Source: Gammaproteobacteria bacterium
GTDB lineage: Bacteria > Pseudomonadota > Gammaproteobacteria > HK1
NCBI GenBank assembly: GCA_020444775.1
Contig: JAGRHX010000165.1
Location: 1 to 7,810, forward strand
Length of the DNA: 7,810 nt
Direction: 5' to 3'
Positions 1 through 5,758 of the stretch are shown one piece after another. The number at the start of each line of letters is the position of its first letter. The stretch's first letter is position 1. The translations under genes and the position numbers were made by a program. Below the pieces are notes generated by a model. The model had not been told where the DNA came from and made no database searches. It worked only from the letters and a program-made list of their open reading frames with translations.

Positions 1-9
1 CAGGAGTAG

Positions 10-18
10 AGGAGGAAG
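10..18 (+). promoter_or_regulatory. Ribosome binding site of the ThDP enzyme
   Basis: A purine-rich run AGGAGGAAG lies just before the ATG at 22, with GGAGG six bases from the start codon. It fixes the start of the first gene. No promoter can be judged because the window begins 21 bases upstream of this gene. A TAG at 7-9 could be the stop of an upstream gene, which cannot be checked here. Confidence 0.8.
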
Positions 19-21
19 ATC

Positions 22-1683
22 ATGAGTCTGAACGTTGCGACCGCGATTGCCCGCATCCTCAAGCAGGAGGGGACCCAGTGGGTCTCCACCTTCCCGGTGT
101 GCAGGGTCAACAATGCGTTGGGCCGTGAAGGCGTGCCGATGATCATGATGCGTGACGATCGCTACGCGATTGCCCTTGCCGATGCCTTCTCGCGAGTCAC
201 GGCGGGCGAACGCATCGGCGTCTGCACCGTTCAGGGAGGGGTCAACGCCGCCGGCCTGCAGGTCGCCTACGCGGGCCTCGCGCAGGCCTACGAGGACGGT
301 TCGCCCATGCTCTGCATCACCGACGGCGTGCCGCAGGGACAGTCGGAGCATTCTCAGTTCGACCTCGCTACCAGTCTCAGATCGGTCTCCAAGTGGTATG
401 GCTATATTGACCGCGCCGAGCGGGTTCCGGAGTTCATGCGTCGTGCCTTCACCATGCTGCGCAGCGGCCGCCCCGGGCCGGTGGTGCTGGCGGTGCCGGA
501 TGCGAGCGCCGAGTTCGACGAGACGCGGGATCCGTACCTGCCGGTGAAGGGCTGGAAGACCCTGCCCGATCCGGACGACGTAGGTCTGGCCATCGACCTG
601 CTGCTGGGCGCCCGCAACCCGGTGCTGTACGTGGGCGAGGGCGCGGTGTACGCGCGCGCCGCGAGCGAGCTGCTCGAGTTCGCCGAGCTCGCCGGAGCAC
701 CGGTAGTCTGCACCCTCAAGGCCAAGGGCGTGTTCCCCGATACACACCCGCTGGCTCTGGGCGTACGGGGCGAGCAGGTCAGCCAGTATCTGACAGACGC
801 GGACATGATCTTCGCGATTGGATCCAGCCTGTCACCCGGCCGCTTCTCACACGCAATACCGGAGCCACACAACAAGACCATCGTCAGCTGTATCAACGAC
901 GAGCTGCACATCAATCGTATCTACCCGACTCGACAGGCGGTGCTGGGCGATGTGCGCCATACGTTGCAGGCCCTGAGTCTCAGCTTGCGGGAGAAGACCG
1001 GCGGCAATGGACGCAAGGCCGAGGGCGTGCGGGATCGGATCCGTGACACCCTGGACCAGGCCATGACGAAGTATCGCGAGGCGATGAACAGCCAGGACAA
1101 GCCCATCAATCCCTACCGGGTCTACAAGGGACTGATGGAGGTGCTGGACCCGCGCAACTCGTTCGTCACCCACGAGTCGGGTAATACCCGCGATCAGCTC
1201 AGCACCGTGTATCCGGCGGTCGTGCCGCGAGCCTTCCTGGGCTGGGGCAACGTCTCCACGCTAGGCTTCAGCCTGCCGGCCGCGATGGCGGCGCGATTGG
1301 CCGACCCGGCGCGTCCGGCCATCGCGGTGAGCGGCGACGCCGGCGTGGGCTACATGATGGGCAACCTGGAGGTACTGGTGCGAGAGCGCATCGGCATCAC
1401 CGTGGTGCACGTTTCGAACGGCGGCTTCGCAGGCTATGGCCCGGGCTTCTGGGGAGCGGGCCACGACCCGTACACCCACCAGGTCACCGGCTACGAGCAG
1501 ATCGACATGTCCCGGGCGGTCGGCGAGCTGGGATTGCACACCCAGCGGATCGATACACCCGACCAGATCGAGCCGGCCCTTCGCAACGCGCTGGCAGCCA
1601 ATGCCGAGGGCAAACCCGCCTTCATCGAGTTCATCTGCAGCCAGTATCCGGTCTACGGACAATGGCTGGGCCGGGGCGGCTGA
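22..1683 (+). CDS. ThDP-dependent enzyme, acetolactate synthase-like
   Basis: This is a complete 553-residue member of the thiamine-diphosphate enzyme superfamily (acetolactate synthase, benzoylformate decarboxylase, oxalyl-CoA decarboxylase and relatives), at the usual length. The three-domain order is visible: an N-terminal pyrimidine-binding domain (about 1-165), a central domain (about 185-320, with VLYVGEGAVYARA at 201-213) and a C-terminal diphosphate-binding domain (about 365-540). The cofactor-metal motif is GDAGVGYMMGN at 438-448, with Asp439 and then Asn466 27 residues later, as in the family GDG-N motif. The usual N-terminal RHE(Q)-A segment reads RDDRYA (44-49), so the activating glutamate appears to be Asp46. 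The loop that is GPG in synthases is QGG (71-73). These differences argue against true acetolactate synthase, and no regulatory subunit gene follows. The substrate is unknown; a carboligase, decarboxylase or C-C lyase role is possible. The enzyme is expected to be cytoplasmic. Confidence 0.9.
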   Translation: MSLNVATAIARILKQEGTQWVSTFPVCRVNNALGREGVPMIMMRDDRYAIALADAFSRVTAGERIGVCTVQGGVNAAGLQVAYAGLAQAYEDGSPMLCITDGVPQGQSEHSQFDLATSLRSVSKWYGYIDRAERVPEFMRRAFTMLRSGRPGPVVLAVPDASAEFDETRDPYLPVKGWKTLPDPDDVGLAIDLLLGARNPVLYVGEGAVYARAASELLEFAELAGAPVVCTLKAKGVFPDTHPLALGVRGEQVSQYLTDADMIFAIGSSLSPGRFSHAIPEPHNKTIVSCINDELHINRIYPTRQAVLGDVRHTLQALSLSLREKTGGNGRKAEGVRDRIRDTLDQAMTKYREAMNSQDKPINPYRVYKGLMEVLDPRNSFVTHESGNTRDQLSTVYPAVVPRAFLGWGNVSTLGFSLPAAMAARLADPARPAIAVSGDAGVGYMMGNLEVLVRERIGITVVHVSNGGFAGYGPGFWGAGHDPYTHQVTGYEQIDMSRAVGELGLHTQRIDTPDQIEPALRNALAANAEGKPAFIEFICSQYPVYGQWLGRGG

Positions 1684-1711
1684 GCGCTACGCAAGAACCG
1701 AAACCGTCGCG

Positions 1712-1748
1712 GCGACCCACGAGAGGAGCCTACCCTCTCGTGCGTCGC
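1712..1748. terminator. Bidirectional terminator-like hairpin between convergent genes
   Basis: Bases 1718-1726 (CACGAGAGG) pair perfectly with 1734-1742. After one C-C mismatch, 1712-1716 (GCGAC) pair with 1744-1748, giving a 14-bp stem around a 7-base loop. It lies exactly between two convergent stop codons (1683 on + and 1754 on -), where a shared terminator is expected. There is no clean T tract on the + side. The - side reads moderately T-rich beyond the stem. Termination is inferred from structure and position. Confidence 0.6.
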
Positions 1749-1753
1749 GAAGC

Positions 1754-2131
1754 TCAGGCCGAGATCTGCAGCAGCTCGATCTTGACGTTGTCAGGACCCG
1801 ATACGAATGCGACACGGATTCCCGGACGCGGCGCGGTCGGCTCGAGAAAGAAGTTCACGCCGTTGGCCCGCAGGGTCGCGATGGTGGCATCGAAATCGGA
1901 TGTGTGTATGCCGAAGTGGTCCAGCCCACGGTAGGTCTGCAGCGCCACATCCAACTTGCCGCGGTCGGTGACGTTCAGCGATACGTTCCCCAGCTTGAGC
2001 CGTGCCCATTGCACGCCGTCGCGTTCGGTACGCTCGGTGAGCTCGGCGTGGAAGTTGTCTTGATAGAACCTGACCGCCGCGTCCACGTCGGACGCCTCGT
2101 GATGCAGATGGTGCAGCGTGTAATCGGGCAT
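1754..2131 (-). CDS. VOC superfamily (glyoxalase/dioxygenase-fold) protein
   Basis: This is a 125-residue protein with the paired beta-alpha-beta-beta-beta modules of the vicinal oxygen chelate (VOC) fold, the usual size of a single-chain member that works as a dimer. Module 1 opens with LHHLHHEASDVDAAVRFY (6-23). Module 2 opens with GLDHFGIHTSDFDATI (69-84). The expected metal ligands are visible as His8, His72 and Glu119 (in KIELLQ), so a metal-dependent lyase, isomerase, epimerase or ring-cleavage role is plausible. The fold alone does not tell these apart. The frame is open further upstream, but the start at 2131 is chosen because GGAGAG lies six bases before it and the fold begins there. 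It converges on the ThDP enzyme and diverges from the bicupin, so any shared control would act through the region at 2132-2424. Confidence 0.82.
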   Translation of the reverse strand: MPDYTLHHLHHEASDVDAAVRFYQDNFHAELTERTERDGVQWARLKLGNVSLNVTDRGKLDVALQTYRGLDHFGIHTSDFDATIATLRANGVNFFLEPTAPRPGIRVAFVSGPDNVKIELLQISA

Positions 2132-2136
2132 CGCAG

Positions 2137-2142
2137 CTCTCC
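2137..2142 (-). promoter_or_regulatory. Ribosome binding site of the VOC gene
   Basis: On the minus strand this reads GGAGAG, five bases before the ATG at 2131. It decides the start against a longer open frame that runs on to 2422. Confidence 0.7.
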
Positions 2143-2252
2143 AGATTGACCCTACCTGAGCGGCCGCGCGGGGCGCGGCCCGCCGTACGCATGAATTCTC
2201 GCATGACAACGCCGACGCGGTAACGGCAGTCCCTGACCCGACCGTGCCTCGG

Positions 2253-2274
2253 TCGACCATCCATCGACCATCCA
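2253..2274. repeat. Exact 11-bp tandem direct repeat, candidate operator
   Basis: The unit TCGACCATCCA occurs twice without a gap (2253-2263 and 2264-2274) and is followed by a further T. Eleven bases is about one helical turn, so the copies lie on the same face of the DNA, as in tandem binding sites. The first copy overlaps the 8-bp palindrome GGTCGACC (2251-2258). The copies are certain; the regulatory role is inferred from the position between divergent genes. Confidence 0.55.
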
Positions 2275-2310
2275 TGGGCTGACACTGGAGAACCGGCACT
2301 GGGGGCGGGT

Positions 2311-2340
2311 TTGTCGCGCCACGAAAGTTGGGGGCATACT
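2311..2340 (+). promoter_or_regulatory. Candidate sigma70-like promoter for the bicupin gene
   Basis: TTGTCG (2311-2316) matches the -35 consensus at four of six positions. CATACT (2335-2340) matches the -10 consensus at four of six, with an 18-base spacer. It would give a leader of roughly 75-80 bases before the ATG at 2425. Such matches arise often by chance, so this is only a candidate. Confidence 0.25.
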
Positions 2341-2410
2341 CGAGTGCCGAGGAGAATACCACCAGCACGAGCACGGGGATCGTCTCGCCCGCCGGGACGC
2401 GACCGGGTTC

Positions 2411-2417
2411 GGAGGAG
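2411..2417 (+). promoter_or_regulatory. Ribosome binding site of the bicupin gene
   Basis: GGAGGAG stands seven bases before the ATG at 2425. It makes that ATG the start rather than an in-frame ATG at 2311. Confidence 0.8.
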
Positions 2418-2424
2418 CCCATCC

Positions 2425-3198
2425 ATGCGCAGCATTGCCAGCACCGAATCCAGCACCATCGAGGTCAAACGTGCCGACGGGACCGGCCGACGGCGGAATT
2501 ATTTCGGTCGCTCGGGTCAGATCGAACCAGATGCTCAGGCCTTCCTGGTCGAGCTGCCGTATGCCGGGGCGCGGGTCAATCCGCACTTCCATGACATCGA
2601 CCAGTTCCAGGTCGTAGTCGCCGGTGGCGGACGCATCGGCAAGCGACCGCTGGGCCCCATCACATTCCAGTATGCCGACGCCTACACCCCGTACGGGCCG
2701 ATCGTCGCCGGTGACGAGGGGATCTCCTTCTTCACCCTGCGTAACATCGCCAGCGGCGGTCACTTCAGCATGCCGGGCTCCAGACATCTGATGCCATGCA
2801 GGGCGGGTCGCAACATTGCGGCGCGCTTCGAGCTCGGCGCCATCGACACACAGGTGCGGCGCGAGATCCTGCTCGGCGACCAGGCGGACGGTGTCGGCGC
2901 GGTCGGCCTGCGCATCCCCGCCGGACAGTCAGCGCCCGGCATGGTCAGTGACGGCGGAGGCCAGTACTACCTGGTATGCGCCGGCGCGCTGCATGAAGGC
3001 GAGAGACTGCTGGGCGCGAACTCGGTGCTCCGCGTCGAGCCGGGTGAGCCCACACCGCTCCTGCAGGCCGGGCCGGACGGTGCCGAGGTCCTGGGGCTGC
3101 AGTTCGGTCGACCATCGGCCCGGCCCGGCTCGGATCCGGCCGAGCTCGCCCGGCGCAGCCCCGACAGCTACGTGCAGAAGACCGAGCGGCGCGACTGA
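2425..3198 (+). CDS. Bicupin (two-domain cupin) protein
   Basis: This 257-residue protein carries two cupin-like beta-barrel halves and no signal peptide. The first half (about 36-108) fits cupin motif 1, G-x5-H-x-H-x3-[E]-x6-G. Gly48, His54 and His56 are in place, but Gln60 stands where the metal-binding Glu is usual. Motif 2 keeps PYG (89-91), but its His position appears to be Val94. The second half (about 146-228) has lost the histidines: its equivalent of motif 1 runs from Gly167 to Gly187, with Gln180 at the Glu position. The metal site is therefore reduced to two His and perhaps one Gln in one domain. The protein could be an unusual metalloenzyme (dioxygenase or isomerase type) or a ligand-binding protein. 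The specific function is not recognised. It diverges from the VOC gene and precedes the EndoU gene by 124 bases. Confidence 0.75.
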   Translation: MRSIASTESSTIEVKRADGTGRRRNYFGRSGQIEPDAQAFLVELPYAGARVNPHFHDIDQFQVVVAGGGRIGKRPLGPITFQYADAYTPYGPIVAGDEGISFFTLRNIASGGHFSMPGSRHLMPCRAGRNIAARFELGAIDTQVRREILLGDQADGVGAVGLRIPAGQSAPGMVSDGGGQYYLVCAGALHEGERLLGANSVLRVEPGEPTPLLQAGPDGAEVLGLQFGRPSARPGSDPAELARRSPDSYVQKTERRD

Positions 3199-3240
3199 AG
3201 CGTCACACCCGGGTCGCGCCACTGTCGGGCCGCGGCACCG

Positions 3241-3263
3241 GGAGTCCGCGCGGCGCGGGCTCC
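3241..3263 (+). terminator. GC-rich hairpin after the bicupin gene
   Basis: Bases 3241-3250 (GGAGTCCGCG) pair with 3254-3263 through ten pairs, one of them G-U, around a 3-base loop CGG. It lies 42 bases after the bicupin stop and 59 before the EndoU start. No T tract follows. It may end or attenuate bicupin transcription, or stabilise the 3' end of the mRNA. Confidence 0.35.
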
Positions 3264-3310
3264 ATTCCCTGAGCGGGACCTGCCCCGCCGTCGCCAATCG
3301 TCATCCACCC

Positions 3311-3315
3311 GAGGG
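3311..3315 (+). promoter_or_regulatory. Ribosome binding site of the EndoU gene
   Basis: GAGGG stands seven bases before the ATG at 3323. It sits inside a small inverted repeat (CACCC at 3306-3310, GGGTG at 3313-3317). The frame stays open upstream into the bicupin gene, so this site and the start of XendoU homology decide the start. Confidence 0.6.
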
Positions 3316-3322
3316 TGTCAGG

Positions 3323-4615
3323 ATGAGCGACATCTACCAGCAGATATGGGACGCCGACCAGGCGCAGAACGGGATCAGCGCGATTCTCGATACAACCAGC
3401 GGCGATCCTGCGCATGGCTACGTCAAGGTCAACTCACGGTTGCATCTGGATGACCCGACCCTGAAGGTCTTGCCGGAGGTGGTCATCCCCGGCCACAAGC
3501 AGAGCACCTACAGACTGTGTCGAGAGCTGTTCGACAACTACGCGCTCCCCGAGCGTGACCCGGAGAACGAGACCGCCGAAGAACGAGAGGAGGTGCACGA
3601 CCTGGTCCACGCGATGGTCGATACCGCGCCCATGCTGCTCGCCCGTGACTACGTTGCGCAGTCCAGCGGCACCAGCCTGACCCGCGAGCGCTGGTACAAC
3701 ACCATCATGGAGATGTGGTTCAGACGCTTCAGCCTGGGCGGGGATCCACATCTGAGTGGCTTCGAGCACGTGGTCGTCGGCGAGCAGCAAGGTAGCAAGG
3801 CCCAGGGCTATCACTTCTGGTACAAGTATCACCTCGATGACGGCTTTGCCCACCTGGTCGACGATGCGCAAGAACGCTTTCCGGGTCTGGTCGACGATCG
3901 CATCGCCTATCTGGGCAGCCGTCTGGCGGACGGCCAGGCGCAGTTCCCCGAATCGGTGACGATCTCCTATCGCTGGCAGGCGCCAGACTACGAGCGCGAG
4001 GCCATGCGACCGTTGACCAAGCCGGTCGGCGGCTTCTTCGTCGGCTGCAGCGTCGAGGGTCTGCTGGCGCTTGGCACGGTGCGCGCCCACCTGGGCGCCC
4101 GCGCGCCGAAGGAAGCGCAGATCAACGGCGGGCGCTACAGCCTCAAGCTGTTTCGCAGCGCCGACAACCTGCACGTGCGCACCTTCTATCCGGTGTTTCT
4201 CGGCGGCACCCGGCCCACTCAGCCCGGTGAGCCATCGCCACCCCCCATCGAACCTACACCGGGCCCCGCCCCCCAACCGCCACCGGTCGCGAGCACGCTG
4301 CGTATCATCGCCGCCCTGGTCAATCCACACGGACATGACCCCGGCAACGAGTCGGTCACCTTGATCAACACCGGCAGCGAGCCGCTGGTGCTGGACGACT
4401 GGCGTCTCGAGGACAAGAACGGTCGATCCCAGGTTCTGCAAGGCTTGCGCCTGGAGGGCGGCGACACGTTGCGTGTCCGACTCGACCCGGCCGGCGCTCA
4501 ACTCTCCAATCAGGGCGGACGCATCGCCTTGCTGAGCCCGACCGGACAGGTTGCCCACGCGGTCACCTACTCGAAGGGACAGGCCTCGCAGAGCGGCAAC
4601 ACGTTGTTGTTCTGA
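3323..4615 (+). CDS. EndoU/XendoU-family endoribonuclease with C-terminal lamin-tail domain
   Basis: This is a 430-residue two-domain protein. Residues about 4-294 match the XendoU (EndoU) family of uridylate-preferring endoribonucleases, which leave 2',3'-cyclic phosphate ends. The N-terminus has IWDAD (8-12), followed by STYRLCRELFDNY (61-73). The hallmark SGFEHVVVGE (145-154) supplies Glu148, His149 and Glu154. GYHFWYKYH (162-170) supplies the second histidine, His164. TKPVGGFFVGCSVEG (232-246) supplies the candidate catalytic lysine, Lys233. TFYP (287-290) closes the domain. A Pro-rich linker (about 296-322) leads to a beta-rich lamin-tail domain (about 325-430), with NPHGHD (334-339), ESVTLIN (343-349), W360-R-L-E-D364, LSNQGG (394-399) and VTY (414-416). 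Bacterial lamin-tail domains usually occur in exported proteins, but no signal peptide or membrane segment is seen here. Substrate and partner are unknown: RNA processing, or a toxin-like effector delivered by another route. The start at 3323 follows GAGGG; the gene ends 8 bases before a strong hairpin. Confidence 0.88.
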   Translation: MSDIYQQIWDADQAQNGISAILDTTSGDPAHGYVKVNSRLHLDDPTLKVLPEVVIPGHKQSTYRLCRELFDNYALPERDPENETAEEREEVHDLVHAMVDTAPMLLARDYVAQSSGTSLTRERWYNTIMEMWFRRFSLGGDPHLSGFEHVVVGEQQGSKAQGYHFWYKYHLDDGFAHLVDDAQERFPGLVDDRIAYLGSRLADGQAQFPESVTISYRWQAPDYEREAMRPLTKPVGGFFVGCSVEGLLALGTVRAHLGARAPKEAQINGGRYSLKLFRSADNLHVRTFYPVFLGGTRPTQPGEPSPPPIEPTPGPAPQPPPVASTLRIIAALVNPHGHDPGNESVTLINTGSEPLVLDDWRLEDKNGRSQVLQGLRLEGGDTLRVRLDPAGAQLSNQGGRIALLSPTGQVAHAVTYSKGQASQSGNTLLF

Positions 4616-4623
4616 CGCCCTTC

Positions 4624-4663
4624 ACGGGCCAGCAGATGGCTGCCCGGTCATCTGCTGGCCCGT
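4624..4663 (+). terminator. Perfect 15-bp-stem hairpin after the EndoU gene
   Basis: Arm 4624-4638 (ACGGGCCAGCAGATG) is the exact reverse complement of 4649-4663, with a 10-base loop. It begins 8 bases after the EndoU stop codon. No T run follows, so it may be a T-poor terminator typical of GC-rich genomes or a 3'-end-protecting structure. Confidence 0.6.
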
Positions 4664-4949
4664 CAGATAGCGACTCACTACCTCTCCCTTGCCTCACCCG
4701 GACCAGAATTCCATTCCCTCACGCATAACGAATCGCGTCAATACCATCATCACCAGCACCCGCGTATACTGGGCCATCGAGCTCGAACACCTGATCAAGT
4801 CACAAAACGTGTCGAACGGGAACCAATGCGTTTTCCCGACATGCCTTGGCGTGTATGCAGACCCGCCGCGGCTGACCGGTCGGACATCAAGGGCATCGAG
4901 CGCAACAAGCAACAAGCAATGAATGAGTAATGAAGGAGAGCTTTGCACC
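4664..4949 (+). other. Leader region of the VPLPA-CTERM gene, 286 bp, lower GC
   Basis: No convincing gene lies here. Base composition drops to roughly half GC, unlike the flanking genes, which suits a promoter and 5' leader. A TATACT hexamer (4765-4770) would make a good -10 element, but no -35 match stands at the right distance. Near the end there are two tandem copies of GCAACAA (4902-4908 and 4909-4915) plus a partial third. A short inverted repeat CGGGAA/TTCCCG occurs near 4817-4838. AAGGAG (4933-4938) is the ribosome binding site of the next gene. I see no recognisable riboswitch and no properly spaced sigma-54 promoter. Confidence 0.55.
4933..4940 (+). promoter_or_regulatory. Ribosome binding site of the VPLPA-CTERM gene
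   Basis: AAGGAGAG ends nine bases before the ATG at 4950 and favours that start over the in-frame ATG at 4923, which has no such site. The start at 4950 also places a clean signal peptide at the N-terminus. Confidence 0.7.
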
Positions 4950-5723
4950 ATGAAGCCATGGATTTCGTGCGCGGCCGCGGCTGCCCTGTGTCTGTCGTCT
5001 CCCACCCAGGCCGCCCGGGTAGCCTACGAGGTCAGCGGCGACATGCTGGCACAGTTCCTGCCGATCGTCTCCGACCCGGTAGCCGACCTGTTCGGCGCCC
5101 CGCGCAACAGCATCAGCTCGGTGCCGGCCACCTTGCGGTTCGTCGTCGATCTGGACACCACCCCGACCATCGTCCAGGACAACTCGCTGAGCCAGGAGTA
5201 CCTCTATTCGCCGGCGGTGGTCGATGCCACCTTGACCTTCAATGGTGTCGAGTTCCGCATGCAACGGCCGCTGGGCCCGACCGAGGCGGAGATCAAGATC
5301 ACCAACAGCCACGCCGCGAACGGCCTGGACGCTTTCGAGCTGAAGCTGCTGCGCACGGCGGCGCTGGTTAGCGAGCAGGACCTGTTCAACAGCTACACGG
5401 TGCCAGTCAACCAGACCGTCAATTCGCAGTTCATAGACGATGCGCTGGTCGCGCCGCTCTACGCTCAGCTCACCATCGCCAGAGCGGGCGCGCTGGACAG
5501 CGCGGCGTTGCCCACCGATGCATCCGCATTCGATGGCGCCACCTTGTTCCTTGCGGGCACGCAGATAGGTGCCGAGCTCGGCAGCTTCGGCGGCGTCACC
5601 ACCTTCAGCGGTAACGGCGCCGCGTTGAGCTTCGACATCAAGCCTGTGCCGCTACCGGCCGCGGGATGGCTGTTGCTGGGCCCGCTGCTTACGCTATTCG
5701 CCGTTCGCCGGGCACGACGCTGA
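4950..5723 (+). CDS. VPLPA-CTERM (PEP-CTERM-like) sorted exported protein
   Basis: This is a 257-residue exported protein of unknown function. The N-terminus is a Sec signal peptide: Lys2, a hydrophobic stretch SCAAAAALCL (6-15), and a likely cleavage after TQA at residue 21. The C-terminus is a tripartite sorting tail: VPLPA (233-237), a hydrophobic segment GWLLLGPLLTLFAV (239-252) and a terminal basic cluster RRARR (253-257). Known PEP-CTERM/VPLPA-CTERM tails are recognised by a membrane exosortase that removes the tail, with the protein ending up in the envelope or extracellular matrix. The middle (22-232) has alternating short hydrophobic stretches, suggesting beta structure, and I recognise no enzyme motif in it. 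No exosortase or polysaccharide gene is present in the window, so the sorting machinery must lie elsewhere in the genome. This is a single-gene unit with its own leader. Confidence 0.85.
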   Translation: MKPWISCAAAAALCLSSPTQAARVAYEVSGDMLAQFLPIVSDPVADLFGAPRNSISSVPATLRFVVDLDTTPTIVQDNSLSQEYLYSPAVVDATLTFNGVEFRMQRPLGPTEAEIKITNSHAANGLDAFELKLLRTAALVSEQDLFNSYTVPVNQTVNSQFIDDALVAPLYAQLTIARAGALDSAALPTDASAFDGATLFLAGTQIGAELGSFGGVTTFSGNGAALSFDIKPVPLPAAGWLLLGPLLTLFAVRRARR

Positions 5724-5758
5724 GCGGGCCAGCACGCCGGACAGTATCGAGCCCGCTC
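5722..5758. terminator. Hairpin at the end of the VPLPA-CTERM gene
   Basis: GAGCGGGC (5722-5729) pairs perfectly with GCCCGCTC (5751-5758) around a 21-base loop. A T5721-G5759 wobble can extend the stem. It overlaps the last bases of the stop codon and lies between convergent genes. The long loop and lack of a T tract make it a weak terminator candidate. Confidence 0.3.

Larger units (their letters stand above)
2132..2424. other. Divergent intergenic region, 293 bp
   Basis: This gap separates the VOC gene (reading left) from the bicupin gene (reading right). It holds the VOC ribosome binding site (2137-2142), a 6-bp inverted repeat CGACCG/CGGTCG (2239-2244 and 2250-2255), an exact 11-bp tandem repeat (2253-2274), a weak candidate promoter for the bicupin, and the bicupin ribosome binding site (2411-2417). 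Both reading frames run open into it, but the translated stretches are rich in Arg and Pro and look non-coding. Confidence 0.7.

Noticed and set aside
402..914. Minus-strand open frame inside the ThDP gene
   Set aside because: The translation is rich in Ser and Arg with no recognisable domain and is fully antisense to a well-supported gene.
2132..2422. N-terminal extension of the VOC protein on the minus strand
   Set aside because: The VOC fold starts at the ATG at 2131 with a good GGAGAG site. The extension reads as intergenic sequence and overlaps the divergent control region.
2816..3322. Upstream in-frame extension of the EndoU gene overlapping the bicupin gene
   Set aside because: The extension is Arg/Ser/Pro-rich, lies in another frame of the bicupin gene, and the XendoU homology begins just after the ATG at 3323, which has its own ribosome site.
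3434..4558. A long open frame (374 codons) on the minus strand opposite the EndoU gene
   Set aside because: It lies wholly antisense to a gene with clear XendoU and lamin-tail motifs. Its translation shows no family motif, and such open frames are common opposite GC-rich coding sequence.
4846..4860. Sigma-54-like TTGGC...TGCAG sequence before the VPLPA-CTERM gene
   Set aside because: The GG and GC are only 7 bases apart instead of the required 10, so it cannot be a normal -24/-12 promoter.
4689..4922. A 77-codon open frame between the EndoU and VPLPA-CTERM genes, considered as a possible immunity gene
   Set aside because: It has no ribosome binding site, an unlikely composition and no recognisable motif, and it ends in the GCAACAA repeat just before the next gene.
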